A stretch of 64,000 nucleotides of DNA from an uncultured Acetatifactor sp. (GTDB taxonomy: Bacteria > Bacillota > Clostridia > Lachnospirales > Lachnospiraceae): positions 29,515 through 93,514 of the forward strand of contig CAJTXE010000013.1 in the NCBI GenBank assembly GCA_910580225.1, read 5' to 3'. Shown piece by piece: positions 19,460-28,490 of this stretch (position 1 is its first letter; each line of letters begins with the position of its first letter). Below the pieces are notes generated by a model. It was not told where the DNA came from. It did no database searches and saw only the letters and a program-made list of their open reading frames with translations. A program made the translations under genes and the position numbers.

Positions 19460-20527
19460 ATGAAAAAAATGAATAACGTGGTTATTGCATGTCTATTTTT
19501 ATTTATAATAAATAGCATTGTAAGTGTTATGATATATATATATGATAAAAATGAATTATATAGCGGCTATGTTCCCCAAGGGGAAATATTAAGTACAGAG
19601 AATGTTAATTTAAAAGACGCGTATATGCTTTCCTATGGTCCTTATCATGAACTTCGCAGTGGATATTATCTTGTATTGCTAAGCTACAAAACAGATACTG
19701 AAAACAATACTTGTAGTATATATTCCGATCAAACATCAGTATTGTGTGAGAGTACTTTAAATAAAAATAAAACTCAAAAAATTTTTATGATAAAAAAACC
19801 TGGTATAAAATTACAGATACTCACAATGTATTCTGGTAAGGGCACCTTACAGGTAAACGGTGTATTGGTACTTCCGCTAAACATAGTTATCATGTCGCTT
19901 GTATGCTTTTGCCTGATTATTCTATCCGTGTTTAGCCATGGCAAAAGAAAGGCTATTTTTAATAAATTAACACAAGCCATTACGATGATACTGCTGATAA
20001 GTACAATGTTTCATGTGGATTCTTCTGCCTCATCAAAGAGGAATACTTTGGTGCTCTCACTTTTATTTTTGATTGCAATCATCTCGTTGTTCTATTTTTT
20101 GTGGGATACAATACGATATAGAGAAGTTATATTTATATTAAGTTTTACTGTCTGTTGGATTATTGAATGGAAAAATATTATTAATTACGATCTTAATTAT
20201 ACAGTTTTATTTTTGTCAGCTTCTGTAGCTTGCTTTATATTTAGTCTTTGCTATCTATTTGTGAAAAAAACAATACGATATTGCGTTACAATAATATCGA
20301 TTTCCACATTTTTTGTTATATATAGCACAGTACAATACGCATATTATACATACTTTAAAGATCTTTTTACAATCAAAGTAATCAAATTGGCATTTACGGC
20401 TATGGAAGCGTCATCTTCTATTAAAGAGTTAATTAATATTGAGGTACTTTCATATTTAATAATCGGGGGTATCTATTTTTTGGCAGTTACAGTTATTTCA
20501 TTGGGTAAAGGATTAAAAGGAACATGA
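19460..20527 (+). CDS. Polytopic membrane protein, probable membrane half of a split LtaS-like enzyme
   Basis: About 355 residues: one N-terminal membrane helix, an extracytoplasmic stretch of about 110 residues, then roughly six membrane helices. The same order (helix, outer beta-type domain, helix bundle) forms the N-terminal half of the full-length LtaS-like protein at 80-2476. The C-terminal segment YYTYFKDLFTIKVIKLAF resembles the linker that leads into the catalytic domain in LtaS. The ATG at 19460 has GGAG eight bases upstream and is preferred over the GTG at 19451. The stop overlaps the next ATG (ATGA). I infer that it partners the catalytic half encoded just upstream. No enzymatic motif of its own is seen. 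Confidence 0.6.
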   Translation: MKKMNNVVIACLFLFIINSIVSVMIYIYDKNELYSGYVPQGEILSTENVNLKDAYMLSYGPYHELRSGYYLVLLSYKTDTENNTCSIYSDQTSVLCESTLNKNKTQKIFMIKKPGIKLQILTMYSGKGTLQVNGVLVLPLNIVIMSLVCFCLIILSVFSHGKRKAIFNKLTQAITMILLISTMFHVDSSASSKRNTLVLSLLFLIAIISLFYFLWDTIRYREVIFILSFTVCWIIEWKNIINYDLNYTVLFLSASVACFIFSLCYLFVKKTIRYCVTIISISTFFVIYSTVQYAYYTYFKDLFTIKVIKLAFTAMEASSSIKELINIEVLSYLIIGGIYFLAVTVISLGKGLKGT

Positions 20528-20733
20528 AAGCATTCTCCGCGGAACTTTCCCATGTCCTGTTGAATTCTCAAAGTCATATTTTTATGATTGATTTTAATGC
20601 TATTTCAACATACACGATTTTTAGTATATCATTTTTTATGATTTTTTTCTACCTGTATATTATTATTTTTACCCTGAAGAGTAAACTTATTTTAAAAAAC
20701 ACATTGCTTACCCCTTTCCCTGTGATAAAATAA
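20524..20733 (+). CDS. Small membrane protein at the end of the rightward operon
   Basis: A 69-residue protein with one clear hydrophobic helix (IFSISFFMIFFYLYIIIF) and a short basic tail. Its ATG overlaps the TGA of the upstream gene, a normal sign of translational coupling, which favours a real gene although no family is recognised. It could be a third piece of the split LtaS-like enzyme or a decayed C-terminal fragment of the membrane half. No function is assigned. Confidence 0.5.
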   Translation: MKAFSAELSHVLLNSQSHIFMIDFNAISTYTIFSISFFMIFFYLYIIIFTLKSKLILKNTLLTPFPVIK

Positions 20734-20740
20734 TTACAAC

Positions 20741-20769
20741 TTGATAAAGCGCGGAAAAAGACATACACT
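20741..20769 (+). promoter_or_regulatory. Promoter before the metallophosphoesterase gene
   Basis: TTGATA (20741-20746) and TACACT (20764-20769) are separated by 17 bases. The pair lies 60 bases before the start of the phosphoesterase gene and marks the change from the AT-rich polysaccharide locus to core genes. Confidence 0.5.
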
Positions 20770-20828
20770 ATGTGTAAGAAGAGAACTCATTTCCGGCTAT
20801 TAAAATAGGTGAAAAGGAGAGCATCTAA

Positions 20829-21680
20829 ATGAAACTTGCACTCATCAGCGATATTCACGGAAACTACAAAGCCCTGGAAGCATTTCTGAACTATATGGAG
20901 CAGTACCCCACAGACGCCGTTATCAGCCTGGGCGATTATATAACCGACGCGCCGTATCCGGAGCGTACCATGGCACTTCTGTACGGCATGCGGGAAAAAT
21001 ATTCCTGCTATATGCTTCGGGGCAACAGGGAAGACTACATTCTGGATAATGAGGACAACAGGGAAGGCTGGAAACCTTCCTCGGCCAATGGCACCCTGTA
21101 CTATACCCTGCAGCATATTACGGAGAAAGACAAGTCGTTCTTCAGGTCTCTTCCGACAGAACGTGAAGTGCGTATTGAGGGCTGTCCTTCCTTATATATA
21201 TGCCACGGCACGCCGGGCCGGGTGCGGGGCAATGTACACCAGGAAGAAGGGCTGAAGGAAAAGGTTCTGACGGAGCTGCCGTACTGCTATCTGCTGGGAG
21301 GCCACACCCATCACCAGGAAATCGACAGGCGGCAGGGAAAAACATATATCAATCCCGGCTCTCTGGGATTCGCAGTGGACGGTGTAGGCAGGCGCGGGCA
21401 GTTTGCCATACTTGAAGGAAATTCGCAAGGGTGGGAAGCGGAATTTATGTCAATTCCCTATGATGTAGACGGATATCTCAGGGATTTTACGGAGAGCGGC
21501 GTGGACGACATCGGCATGACATTGAACAAAGCCATCAAAAAGAGTCTGGTGACAGGTGTAAATTATTTTTTCAAATGCATTCTGGCCATGGAAGCGGAAG
21601 CAAAGGAGAAGGGGCTTGCGTCCATGACAGAACTGCCGGAAACGGCATGGATGAAAGTGACGGAGCAGTTTGAACTGTAA
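20829..21680 (+). CDS. Calcineurin-like metallophosphoesterase (YfcE/MJ0936-like)
   Basis: A 283-residue cytoplasmic enzyme with the metal-binding set of the family: SDIHGN at residues 7-12, LGDY, GNRED, ICHGTPG and GGHTHH. These motifs coordinate two divalent metals for hydrolysis of phosphodiesters or phosphomonoesters. AAGGAGA precedes the ATG. The C-terminal 90 residues extend beyond the minimal domain. It lies 68 bases upstream of the radical SAM gene, probably co-transcribed. The natural substrate cannot be inferred; the GNRE in place of GNH or GNCD is a common variant in this subfamily. Confidence 0.85.
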   Translation: MKLALISDIHGNYKALEAFLNYMEQYPTDAVISLGDYITDAPYPERTMALLYGMREKYSCYMLRGNREDYILDNEDNREGWKPSSANGTLYYTLQHITEKDKSFFRSLPTEREVRIEGCPSLYICHGTPGRVRGNVHQEEGLKEKVLTELPYCYLLGGHTHHQEIDRRQGKTYINPGSLGFAVDGVGRRGQFAILEGNSQGWEAEFMSIPYDVDGYLRDFTESGVDDIGMTLNKAIKKSLVTGVNYFFKCILAMEAEAKEKGLASMTELPETAWMKVTEQFEL

Positions 21681-21748
21681 AGGATCTGCAGCATTTAGCG
21701 ACCATTGCTGAGCACTGACAGCAGGACGATAAGAAAAAAGGAGTCAAC

Positions 21749-23575
21749 ATGAAATTTTTATTGGCGGCGATAAACGCCAAATACATACATTCCAACCCTG
21801 CTATATACAGCCTGCGGGCCTATGCGGGGGCGGAACTGCGGCAGTTTATAGAACTTGCGGAGTACACCATCAATCAGAGTATGCAGGAAATATTATCTGA
21901 CATATATGTCAGAAAACCTGACATAATTGGTTTTTCCTGTTACATTTGGAATTGGAGGCTGATTCAGGAAATGCTGTGTGAGCTGCCCAAGCTTCTGCCC
22001 GGCGTGTCCCTGTGGTTGGGGGGACCGGAGGTTACCTATGACGCGGAGCAGATTCTCCAGCGATATCCTCAGTTGACAGGTATTATGGTGGGGGAAGGTG
22101 AGGCGACCTTCAGGGAACTGCTGGAATATTACGCAGGTCCTGCGGGGGAATATGCCTGCGCTGCCGAAGCGGTGAGGCAGAAGGAAGAGGTCAAAACCGC
22201 ACGGCACTGTCTGCAGGAAATTCCGGGCCTGTGTCTGCCGGCAGGTTATACGGCATCCAGGGAACCGGTGGACCTGAGTACCATTCCGTTTCTGTATCAT
22301 GATCTGAAGCCTTTCGAAAACAAAATCCTGTATTATGAGTCCGGCCGGGGGTGTCCGTTTAGCTGCTGTTATTGTCTGTCTTCTGTGGAAAAGCGTGTCA
22401 GGCTGCGTGACATTAGTGTCGTAAAAAGAGAGCTGCAGTTTTTTCTGGACAATAAAGTGAGGCAGGTAAAGTTTGTTGACAGGACATTCAATTGCAGCCA
22501 TTCCCATACAATGGCAGTCTGGCAGTACATTTTAAAACATGACAATGGTGTCACAAACTTTCATTTTGAGATTTCTGCAGACCTTTTGCGGGAGGATGAG
22601 ACGGCACTTCTGAATCAGTTCCGACCAGGGCTGGCACAATTGGAAATCGGCGTTCAGTCGGTGAATCCGGTGACTCTTCAGGCAATCGGGCGTACGATGA
22701 ATCTGGATAAATTGGAAGATGCAGTGGCGGTTATCCGCAGCGGCGGGAACGTCCATCAGCATCTGGATCTGATTGCAGGGCTTCCTTATGAAGATTTTGA
22801 AAGCTTCAGAAATTCCTTTAACCGGGTTTACGGCATGCATCCGGATCAGCTTCAGCTGGGCTTCCTGAAGGTTCTGAAGGGCTCAAAAATGTGGGAACAG
22901 GCGGCAGAATATGGTATCTGTTATATGGAACAGCCGCCTTATGAAGTACTGTACACAAAATGGCTGACCTACGAAGAGATTCTGCGGCTGAAGCGTATAG
23001 AAGAAATGGTGGAGATCTATTATAACAGTGCACAGTTTGCACATACCATTTCCTTTTTGGAGAGGGCTTTTCCGGAACCATTTTCCATGTATGATGCGCT
23101 GGCCGCTTTTTATAGAAAGAAGGGATTCGCGTTGAATGCCTCCCGGGCAATGCGGTATCATATTTTGCTTTCGTTTGTCATAGAATATGACGTGAAGCGT
23201 CTGAGCGTATACCGGGAGCTTCTGACTTATGATATGTATCTGCGGGAAAAGGGAAAAAGCAGACCGGAATTTGCGCCGGATCAGCTCCGATATAAGGAGA
23301 TTATCCGGAATTTTTATAAAAAGGAAGAAAGGGAACGCTGTTATTTGCCGGATTACGAAGGCTATGACTGGAAGCAGCTGATGAAAATGACACATCTGGA
23401 GCCATTTACGTGGCCGGTATGGGATGAGGCGCAAATGGCGGCACAGTATGGCGGCGACGGCTGGGACAGGGGGATATCTGCAGTTTCTGGGGGGACTCCG
23501 TATTATATTCTTTTTGACTATCAGAGGCGCAATCCGCTGAATTATGAGGCATATACACAGCAGCCCGAACTTTAA
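21749..23575 (+). CDS. B12-binding radical SAM protein with C-terminal DUF4080
   Basis: A 608-residue enzyme. Residues about 1-150 resemble a cobalamin-binding Rossmann domain (IIGFSCYIWNW, WLGGPEVTYDAEQIL). The radical SAM core begins near residue 195, with the cluster motif CPFSCCYC (Cx3Cx2C). The last 180 residues match the DUF4080 type tail found with this subfamily. The protein should bind a 4Fe-4S cluster and SAM, and perhaps cobalamin. The product is not known; relatives are often annotated only as B12-binding radical SAM proteins. GGAG precedes the ATG at good distance. Its neighbours give no pathway clue. Confidence 0.85.
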   Translation: MKFLLAAINAKYIHSNPAIYSLRAYAGAELRQFIELAEYTINQSMQEILSDIYVRKPDIIGFSCYIWNWRLIQEMLCELPKLLPGVSLWLGGPEVTYDAEQILQRYPQLTGIMVGEGEATFRELLEYYAGPAGEYACAAEAVRQKEEVKTARHCLQEIPGLCLPAGYTASREPVDLSTIPFLYHDLKPFENKILYYESGRGCPFSCCYCLSSVEKRVRLRDISVVKRELQFFLDNKVRQVKFVDRTFNCSHSHTMAVWQYILKHDNGVTNFHFEISADLLREDETALLNQFRPGLAQLEIGVQSVNPVTLQAIGRTMNLDKLEDAVAVIRSGGNVHQHLDLIAGLPYEDFESFRNSFNRVYGMHPDQLQLGFLKVLKGSKMWEQAAEYGICYMEQPPYEVLYTKWLTYEEILRLKRIEEMVEIYYNSAQFAHTISFLERAFPEPFSMYDALAAFYRKKGFALNASRAMRYHILLSFVIEYDVKRLSVYRELLTYDMYLREKGKSRPEFAPDQLRYKEIIRNFYKKEERERCYLPDYEGYDWKQLMKMTHLEPFTWPVWDEAQMAAQYGGDGWDRGISAVSGGTPYYILFDYQRRNPLNYEAYTQQPEL

Positions 23576-23742
23576 GAGGCAAATGCAGGGTGTGTTTTGC
23601 GCCAGGGCTTTGGAGCATATTGGGCATCTGTCGGATCAGGCTGTGGTATGAAAAACGGCAGATGGTGGGATCCAAATCAGGGGGATGAGAGAGGAAACGG
23701 AAGAAATAGATGAATTTACATTCCAATAAAACCACTATACAG

Positions 23743-23771
23743 TTGACTTTTGGCGGAAAAAGGAATACAAT
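23743..23771 (+). promoter_or_regulatory. Promoter of the DUF6465 gene
   Basis: TTGACT (23743-23748) and TACAAT (23766-23771) are spaced by 17 bases, each one base from consensus. The transcript would start near 23779, about 77 bases before the gene. The rest of the 280-bp gap after the radical SAM gene shows nothing recognisable. Confidence 0.6.
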
Positions 23772-23855
23772 GCTAAAAGCGGGCCCGCAATACAACGCAA
23801 AAGCCTGTTAACATAAATGATACATGCAAGTATGAGAGAAAGGAAGTTAGTAATT

Positions 23856-24323
23856 ATGGCAAGAAAGAAGGCTGTGGAACCCGCAGTGAAGACTGTGGAA
23901 GCAACAGAGGCTGAAGCTATTGAAACCAAGACAGAAGACATAAAGGCAGAAGATGCAGTAGCGGAGACCACTGAAAAGGCTGCGAAGCCGAAGAAGGCGC
24001 CTGCAAAGAGAAAGACGGCAAAGGATGAGCCTGAGAAGAAGGAAGCACCTGTAAAGAAGGAAACCGTTAAGGCGAAGGCAGCTGTGAAGGAAAGCACCGG
24101 GACGGCTGCGAAAAAAGCGGAGGTGAAGAATACACTTTACATTCAATATGCAGGTAAGTCCATGTCAGAAGAGGACCTGATCAAGAGTGCCAAGGATATC
24201 TGGAAATATGATCTGAAGCGCAAGGCAGGGGAGCTGGAAAGCATTGAGCTTTATGTGAAGCCGGAGGAGAATAAGGTTTATTACGTTATGAATGAAGACG
24301 TAAAGGGATGTTTTGACATTTAG
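23856..24323 (+). CDS. DUF6465 family protein with Lys/Ala-rich N-terminal tail
   Basis: 155 residues when started at the ATG at 23856, which follows AAGGAAG; an in-frame ATG at 23817 lacks a ribosome-binding site. Residues 1-100 are of low complexity, rich in Lys, Ala, Glu and Pro with repeats such as KPKKAPAKRK, reminiscent of histone-H1-like or HU-tail sequences. Residues about 102-155 form a compact conserved domain (NTLYIQYAGKSMSEEDLIK, ending VMNEDVKGCFDI) of the DUF6465 type found in Clostridia. The role is unknown. Nucleic-acid binding by the basic tail is plausible but not shown. The gene has its own promoter and stands alone before the heat-shock operon. Confidence 0.8.
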   Translation: MARKKAVEPAVKTVEATEAEAIETKTEDIKAEDAVAETTEKAAKPKKAPAKRKTAKDEPEKKEAPVKKETVKAKAAVKESTGTAAKKAEVKNTLYIQYAGKSMSEEDLIKSAKDIWKYDLKRKAGELESIELYVKPEENKVYYVMNEDVKGCFDI

Positions 24324-24466
24324 AATCAGACAGTAAAGATTCAGGACAGAACATGGTAGAAAGCAGCATCGGAATCAAAACGGTTATGCGGGGTTCCAAT
24401 GCTGTTTTTATTATGTGCAGATTTTGCTTTTTAGAATTTTTTTAGAATTATTTTTAGGAAAATTGG

Positions 24467-24495
24467 TTGACAATGTATAGGGTAAGTGATATTTT
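24467..24495 (+). promoter_or_regulatory. Heat-shock operon promoter
   Basis: A consensus TTGACA (24467-24472) and TATTTT (24490-24495) with 17-base spacing. The CIRCE operator begins 15 bases further on, so HrcA bound there would cover the transcription start region. Confidence 0.75.
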
Positions 24496-24509
24496 ATGGT
24501 TAGCAGATG

Positions 24510-24536
24510 TTAGCACTCCTTTTGAATGAGTGCTAA
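24510..24536 (+). promoter_or_regulatory. CIRCE operator (HrcA binding site)
   Basis: The arms TTAGCACTC (24510-24518) and GAGTGCTAA (24528-24536) are perfect inverted repeats with a 9-base spacer, the exact CIRCE consensus. It precedes hrcA by 20 bases, so the hrcA-grpE-dnaK(-dnaJ) operon should be repressed by its own first product and derepressed on heat shock. No other CIRCE copy was found in the window. Confidence 0.97.
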
Positions 24537-24556
24537 TAAAAAGGGAGGCAGCCGGG

Positions 24557-25600
24557 ATGGAGCTGGATGAGAGAAAGAAGAAAATCCTGCAGGCAGTTAT
24601 CCGCAACTATCTGGAAACAGGTGAACCGGTTGGCAGCAGGACCATCTCCAAGTATACCGACCTGAATTTAAGTTCTGCTACGATCCGGAACGAGATGGCT
24701 GATCTGGAGGAAATGGGATATATTTTTCAGCCGCATACTTCTGCAGGCCGGATTCCCTCCGACAAAGGGTACCGATTTTATGTGGATGCCATGATGGAGG
24801 AAAAGGAAAGGGAAGTTGTGGAAATGCGGGAGATGAAGGATATGCTGGTGGAGCGTCAGGGTAAGATCGAGACGCTGCTGAAGCAGGTGGCGCGGGTTCT
24901 GGCACAGAACACACAGTATGCCACTATGATATCTGCTCCCAGAACCAAACGGAGCAAGCTGAAGTTTATTCAGCTGTCCAGAGTGGATGCCGGTCAGCTT
25001 CTGGCGGTGATCGTTCTGGAAGGCAATGTCATCAAGAACAATATCTTACCTATGGAGGAAGAGCTGGATGATGAGACATTGCTGAAACTGAATATCCTGC
25101 TGAACACGAATCTGAACGGATTGGCTATTGACGAGATTAATCTGGCCATGATTGCCGTAATGAAGCAGCAGGCAGGGATTCACGGCCGCATTGTGGGCGA
25201 AGTCATTGATGCGGTAGCAGAAGCCATTCGGGCGGAGGATGACCTGGAGATCTATACCAGTGGAACCAATAATATATTCCGTTATCCGGAGCTGGCGGAC
25301 CAGCAGAAAGCAAGTGAGCTGATCAATACCTTCGAAGAGAAAAAGCTGCTGGGGGAATTTCTGCAGGAATCTCACACGGAGGTGGAGGAAACCGGAATTC
25401 AGGTGTACATTGGATCAGAGACACCGGTACAGAGCATGAGAGACTGCAGTGTGGTGACAGCAACCTATGAGTTGGGAGGCGGTATGAAAGGTACGATCGG
25501 TATCGTAGGACCCAAGAGGATGGATTATGACAGAGTGGTGACGACACTGAGAACCATACAGACACAGCTTGATGAATTATACAGTGAAGAAAAAGGATAG
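24557..25600 (+). CDS. hrcA: Heat-inducible transcription repressor HrcA
   Basis: A 347-residue repressor of class I heat-shock genes that binds CIRCE and is kept active by GroEL. The N-terminal winged-helix domain contains VIRNYLETGEPVGSRTISK and SATIRNEMADLEEMGY, followed by the SAGRIPSDKGYR signature. The C-terminal GAF-like part ends with GTIGIVGPKRMDYDRV. The ATG at 24557 follows GGGAGG and starts the family-typical ELDERKKKIL; an upstream ATG at 24530 lies inside the CIRCE element. It is the first gene of the operon, with grpE 67 bases downstream. Confidence 0.97.
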   Translation: MELDERKKKILQAVIRNYLETGEPVGSRTISKYTDLNLSSATIRNEMADLEEMGYIFQPHTSAGRIPSDKGYRFYVDAMMEEKEREVVEMREMKDMLVERQGKIETLLKQVARVLAQNTQYATMISAPRTKRSKLKFIQLSRVDAGQLLAVIVLEGNVIKNNILPMEEELDDETLLKLNILLNTNLNGLAIDEINLAMIAVMKQQAGIHGRIVGEVIDAVAEAIRAEDDLEIYTSGTNNIFRYPELADQQKASELINTFEEKKLLGEFLQESHTEVEETGIQVYIGSETPVQSMRDCSVVTATYELGGGMKGTIGIVGPKRMDYDRVVTTLRTIQTQLDELYSEEKG

Positions 25601-25667
25601 CAGGAACCGTAAGAACAGGGGAGCGGATAGACAAAAAACGATTGAGGACGTAAAACCAGGAGGAGCT

Positions 25668-26336
25668 ATGGCAGATCAGGAACAGGAAATAAGCAAAGAA
25701 AAAGAGATGGAGACAGCCGGAGCTGATAAGCAGCTCGAAGAGGGAATGGAGACCGGGACAGGAGAAGAGACCGTACAGGAAGGGGAGATTGATCCGGAAG
25801 GCGGAGAGGAAGCGGCACCACCCCCGGAGGGAGAGGATCCCAGAACCTGGGCAGAGAAAAGAGCAGCAAAGAAGCAGGCGAAGCAGGATAAGAAAGCACA
25901 GGGGTACAAGGATCAGATTGAGCAGCTGGAGGACAGGGTCAAACGTCAGCTGGCGGAGTTTGAGAATTTCCGCAACAGGACAGAGAAAGAAAAGCATGCC
26001 ATGTTCGAGACAGGTGCAAAGAGTGTCGTTGAAAAGATACTTCCGGTGGTGGACAATTTTGAAAGAGGTCTGGCTACGGTGCCGGAGGATAAGAAGGAAG
26101 ATCCTTTTGTAGACGGTATGGAACGCATTTACAGACAGCTGCTCACAGAACTGGAGAACATTGGTGTGAAACCTATCGAGGCAGTAGGAAAAGAATTTGA
26201 CCCCAATCTGCACAACGCGGTCATGCAGGTGGAAAGTGAGGAGTATGAATCCGGTATTGTGGCCCAGGAGCTGCAGAAAGGATATACTTACCATGAAGGC
26301 GTGGTAAGACACTCCATGGTAGCGGTAGTACAATAG
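25668..26336 (+). CDS. grpE: Nucleotide exchange factor GrpE
   Basis: 222 residues; exchanges ADP for ATP on DnaK. Residues 1-75 are a charged, Glu-rich, disordered tail. Residues about 80-140 form the long coiled-coil helix (QLEDRVKRQLAEFENFRNRT). The remainder is the beta domain with GVKPIEAVGKEFDPNLHNAV and the closing VVRHSMVAV. The ATG at 25668 has AGGAGG just upstream and is preferred over ORF starts at 25569, which overlap hrcA. It lies between hrcA and dnaK in the CIRCE-controlled operon. The acidic tail is longer than in many relatives. Confidence 0.96.
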   Translation: MADQEQEISKEKEMETAGADKQLEEGMETGTGEETVQEGEIDPEGGEEAAPPPEGEDPRTWAEKRAAKKQAKQDKKAQGYKDQIEQLEDRVKRQLAEFENFRNRTEKEKHAMFETGAKSVVEKILPVVDNFERGLATVPEDKKEDPFVDGMERIYRQLLTELENIGVKPIEAVGKEFDPNLHNAVMQVESEEYESGIVAQELQKGYTYHEGVVRHSMVAVVQ

Positions 26337-26522
26337 CAGGCAGACCGAGACTGTTGTACAGAAGGGCAGGGAGTTTCCTTCGGCATAAACAGGTCAGGAA
26401 TTACCCACAGAATGCTGCCGGGAAAGTACCAGGGCAGTGATGTGGTTTGTCATAAGAATAGAACAGATGCTTTGAGAAATCAGCATCGCAGTGAACTTAT
26501 TATTTAGGAGGACAAAGAAGAA

Positions 26523-28394
26523 ATGAGCAAGATTATCGGGATCGACTTAGGTACGACAAACAGCTGTGTTGCAGTGATGGAAGGTGGAAAACCCACCGTT
26601 ATAGCCAATGCAGAAGGCGCAAGGACCACACCTTCCGTAGTGGCATTTACAAAGACCGGAGAGAGGCTGGTAGGCGAGCCTGCAAAGCGTCAGGCAGTTA
26701 CCAATGCTGAGAAAACCATTGCTTCTATTAAGAGAGACATGGGTACGGATAACGGACGTTCTATTGACGGCAAGAAATATTCCCCTCAGCAGATTTCCGC
26801 AATGATTCTGCAGAAGCTGAAGGCAGATGCAGAGAGTTATCTGGGGGAGAAGGTGGGAGAAGCAGTCATTACGGTTCCCGCATATTTCAATGACGCTCAG
26901 CGTCAGGCTACAAAAGACGCAGGCAAAATTGCCGGTCTGGAGGTAAAGCGTATTATTAACGAGCCTACGGCGGCGGCACTGGCATATGGTCTTGACAACG
27001 AAAAGGAACAGAAGATCATGGTATACGATCTGGGCGGCGGTACCTTTGATGTGTCCATCATCGAGATCGGCGACGGCGTCATAGAGGTTCTTGCAACAAA
27101 CGGTGATACGCATCTGGGCGGCGACGACTTCGATAATAAGATCATCCAGTGGATGCTGGCAGAGTTCAAGAAGACGGAAGGCGTTGATTTAAGCGGTGAC
27201 AAAATGGCAATGCAGAGACTGAAGGAAGCCGCCGAGAAGGCAAAGAAAGAGCTTTCCAGTGCCATGACTACCAATATTAACCTGCCGTTTATCACTGCAA
27301 CAGCAGAGGGACCCAAGCATTTTGATATGAACTTAAGCCGTGCACAGTTTGATGAACTGACCCATGACCTGGTGGAAAAGACGGCCATCCCCGTACAGAA
27401 TGCCATGAGAGATGCAGGACTGACCAATTCTGACCTGGGACAGGTGCTCCTGGTAGGCGGTTCCACCCGTATTCCTGCGGTTCAGGATAAGGTCAGACAG
27501 ATAACAGGCAAGGAGCCCAGCAAGTCTCTCAATCCGGATGAATGTGTGGCAATCGGCGCTTCCGTGCAAGGCGGCAAGCTGGCAGGCGACGCAGGCGCAG
27601 GCGATATCCTTCTGCTGGATGTAACACCGTTGTCTCTGTCCATTGAGACTATGGGTGGTGTTGCTACCAGGCTCATTGAGAGAAATACGACGATTCCTAC
27701 CAAGCATAGCCAGATTTTCTCTACTGCAGCAGACAATCAGACAGCAGTAGATATTAACGTAGTACAGGGAGAGAGACAGTTTGCGAGAGACAACAAGTCT
27801 CTGGGACAGTTCAGACTGGATGGAATCCCTCCTGCAAGAAGAGGTGTGCCTCAGATCGAGGTTACTTTCGATATCGATGCAAATGGTATTGTAAATGTAT
27901 CTGCCAAGGATCTGGGAACCGGTAAGGAGCAGCATATTACCATCACGGCAGGTTCCAATATGTCCGACGACGAAATAGAGAGAGCCGTGAAAGAAGCCGC
28001 GGAGTTTGAAGCACAGGATAAAAAGAGGAAAGAAGCGATAGAGGCCAGAAATGAAGCGGACTCCTTTGTCTTCCAGACAGAGAAGGCACTTACCGAAGTG
28101 GGTGACAAGATCAGCGACAGTGAGAAATCTGCAGTACAGGCAGATCTGGATGCGGTAAAGGCTGTTCTGGATCGGACAAAGGATCAGGAGATGAGCGACA
28201 GCGATGTGGATGAGCTGAAGGCAGCAAAAGAGAAGCTGATGAACAGCGCACAGAGTCTCTTTACCAAGATGTATGAGAACATGCAGCAGGCACAGGGAGG
28301 TGCCGCTGGGCCGGATATGAGCGGTGCCGCCGGTGCGGGAAACGGTTCGGCTCCTGATGATGATGTAATTGACGGAGATTTCCGTGAGGTATAG
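26523..28394 (+). CDS. dnaK: Chaperone DnaK (Hsp70)
   Basis: A 623-residue ATP-dependent chaperone. The N-terminal ATPase domain has IGIDLGTTNSCVAV, VPAYFNDAQRQATKDAG, YDLGGGTFDVSI and LVGGSTRIPAVQ. The linker and substrate-binding domain follow (LLLDVTPLSLSIETMGG), then a helical lid and a Gly/Ala-rich tail ending in DDDVIDGDFREV, typical of Clostridia. AGGAGG stands before the ATG. The 186-bp gap after grpE has no clear promoter, so it is probably transcribed from the CIRCE promoter. Confidence 0.99.
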   Translation: MSKIIGIDLGTTNSCVAVMEGGKPTVIANAEGARTTPSVVAFTKTGERLVGEPAKRQAVTNAEKTIASIKRDMGTDNGRSIDGKKYSPQQISAMILQKLKADAESYLGEKVGEAVITVPAYFNDAQRQATKDAGKIAGLEVKRIINEPTAAALAYGLDNEKEQKIMVYDLGGGTFDVSIIEIGDGVIEVLATNGDTHLGGDDFDNKIIQWMLAEFKKTEGVDLSGDKMAMQRLKEAAEKAKKELSSAMTTNINLPFITATAEGPKHFDMNLSRAQFDELTHDLVEKTAIPVQNAMRDAGLTNSDLGQVLLVGGSTRIPAVQDKVRQITGKEPSKSLNPDECVAIGASVQGGKLAGDAGAGDILLLDVTPLSLSIETMGGVATRLIERNTTIPTKHSQIFSTAADNQTAVDINVVQGERQFARDNKSLGQFRLDGIPPARRGVPQIEVTFDIDANGIVNVSAKDLGTGKEQHITITAGSNMSDDEIERAVKEAAEFEAQDKKRKEAIEARNEADSFVFQTEKALTEVGDKISDSEKSAVQADLDAVKAVLDRTKDQEMSDSDVDELKAAKEKLMNSAQSLFTKMYENMQQAQGGAAGPDMSGAAGAGNGSAPDDDVIDGDFREV

Positions 28395-28464
28395 GTGCAG
28401 GAAGACCGAATGTATATGAGAAGAATAGTCAAAAACCGGCGTTCTTCCCGAAAGGATTCTAAGG

Positions 28465-28490
28465 AAACGGTGTCGCAAACGGCACCGTTT
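28465..28490 (+). terminator. Terminator-like hairpin after dnaK
   Basis: An 8-base stem AAACGGTG/CACCGTTT (28465-28472 and 28483-28490) with a 10-base loop, followed by a short T run interrupted by C. It may reduce read-through from dnaK into dnaJ. The T run is weak, so partial termination is more likely. Confidence 0.45.
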
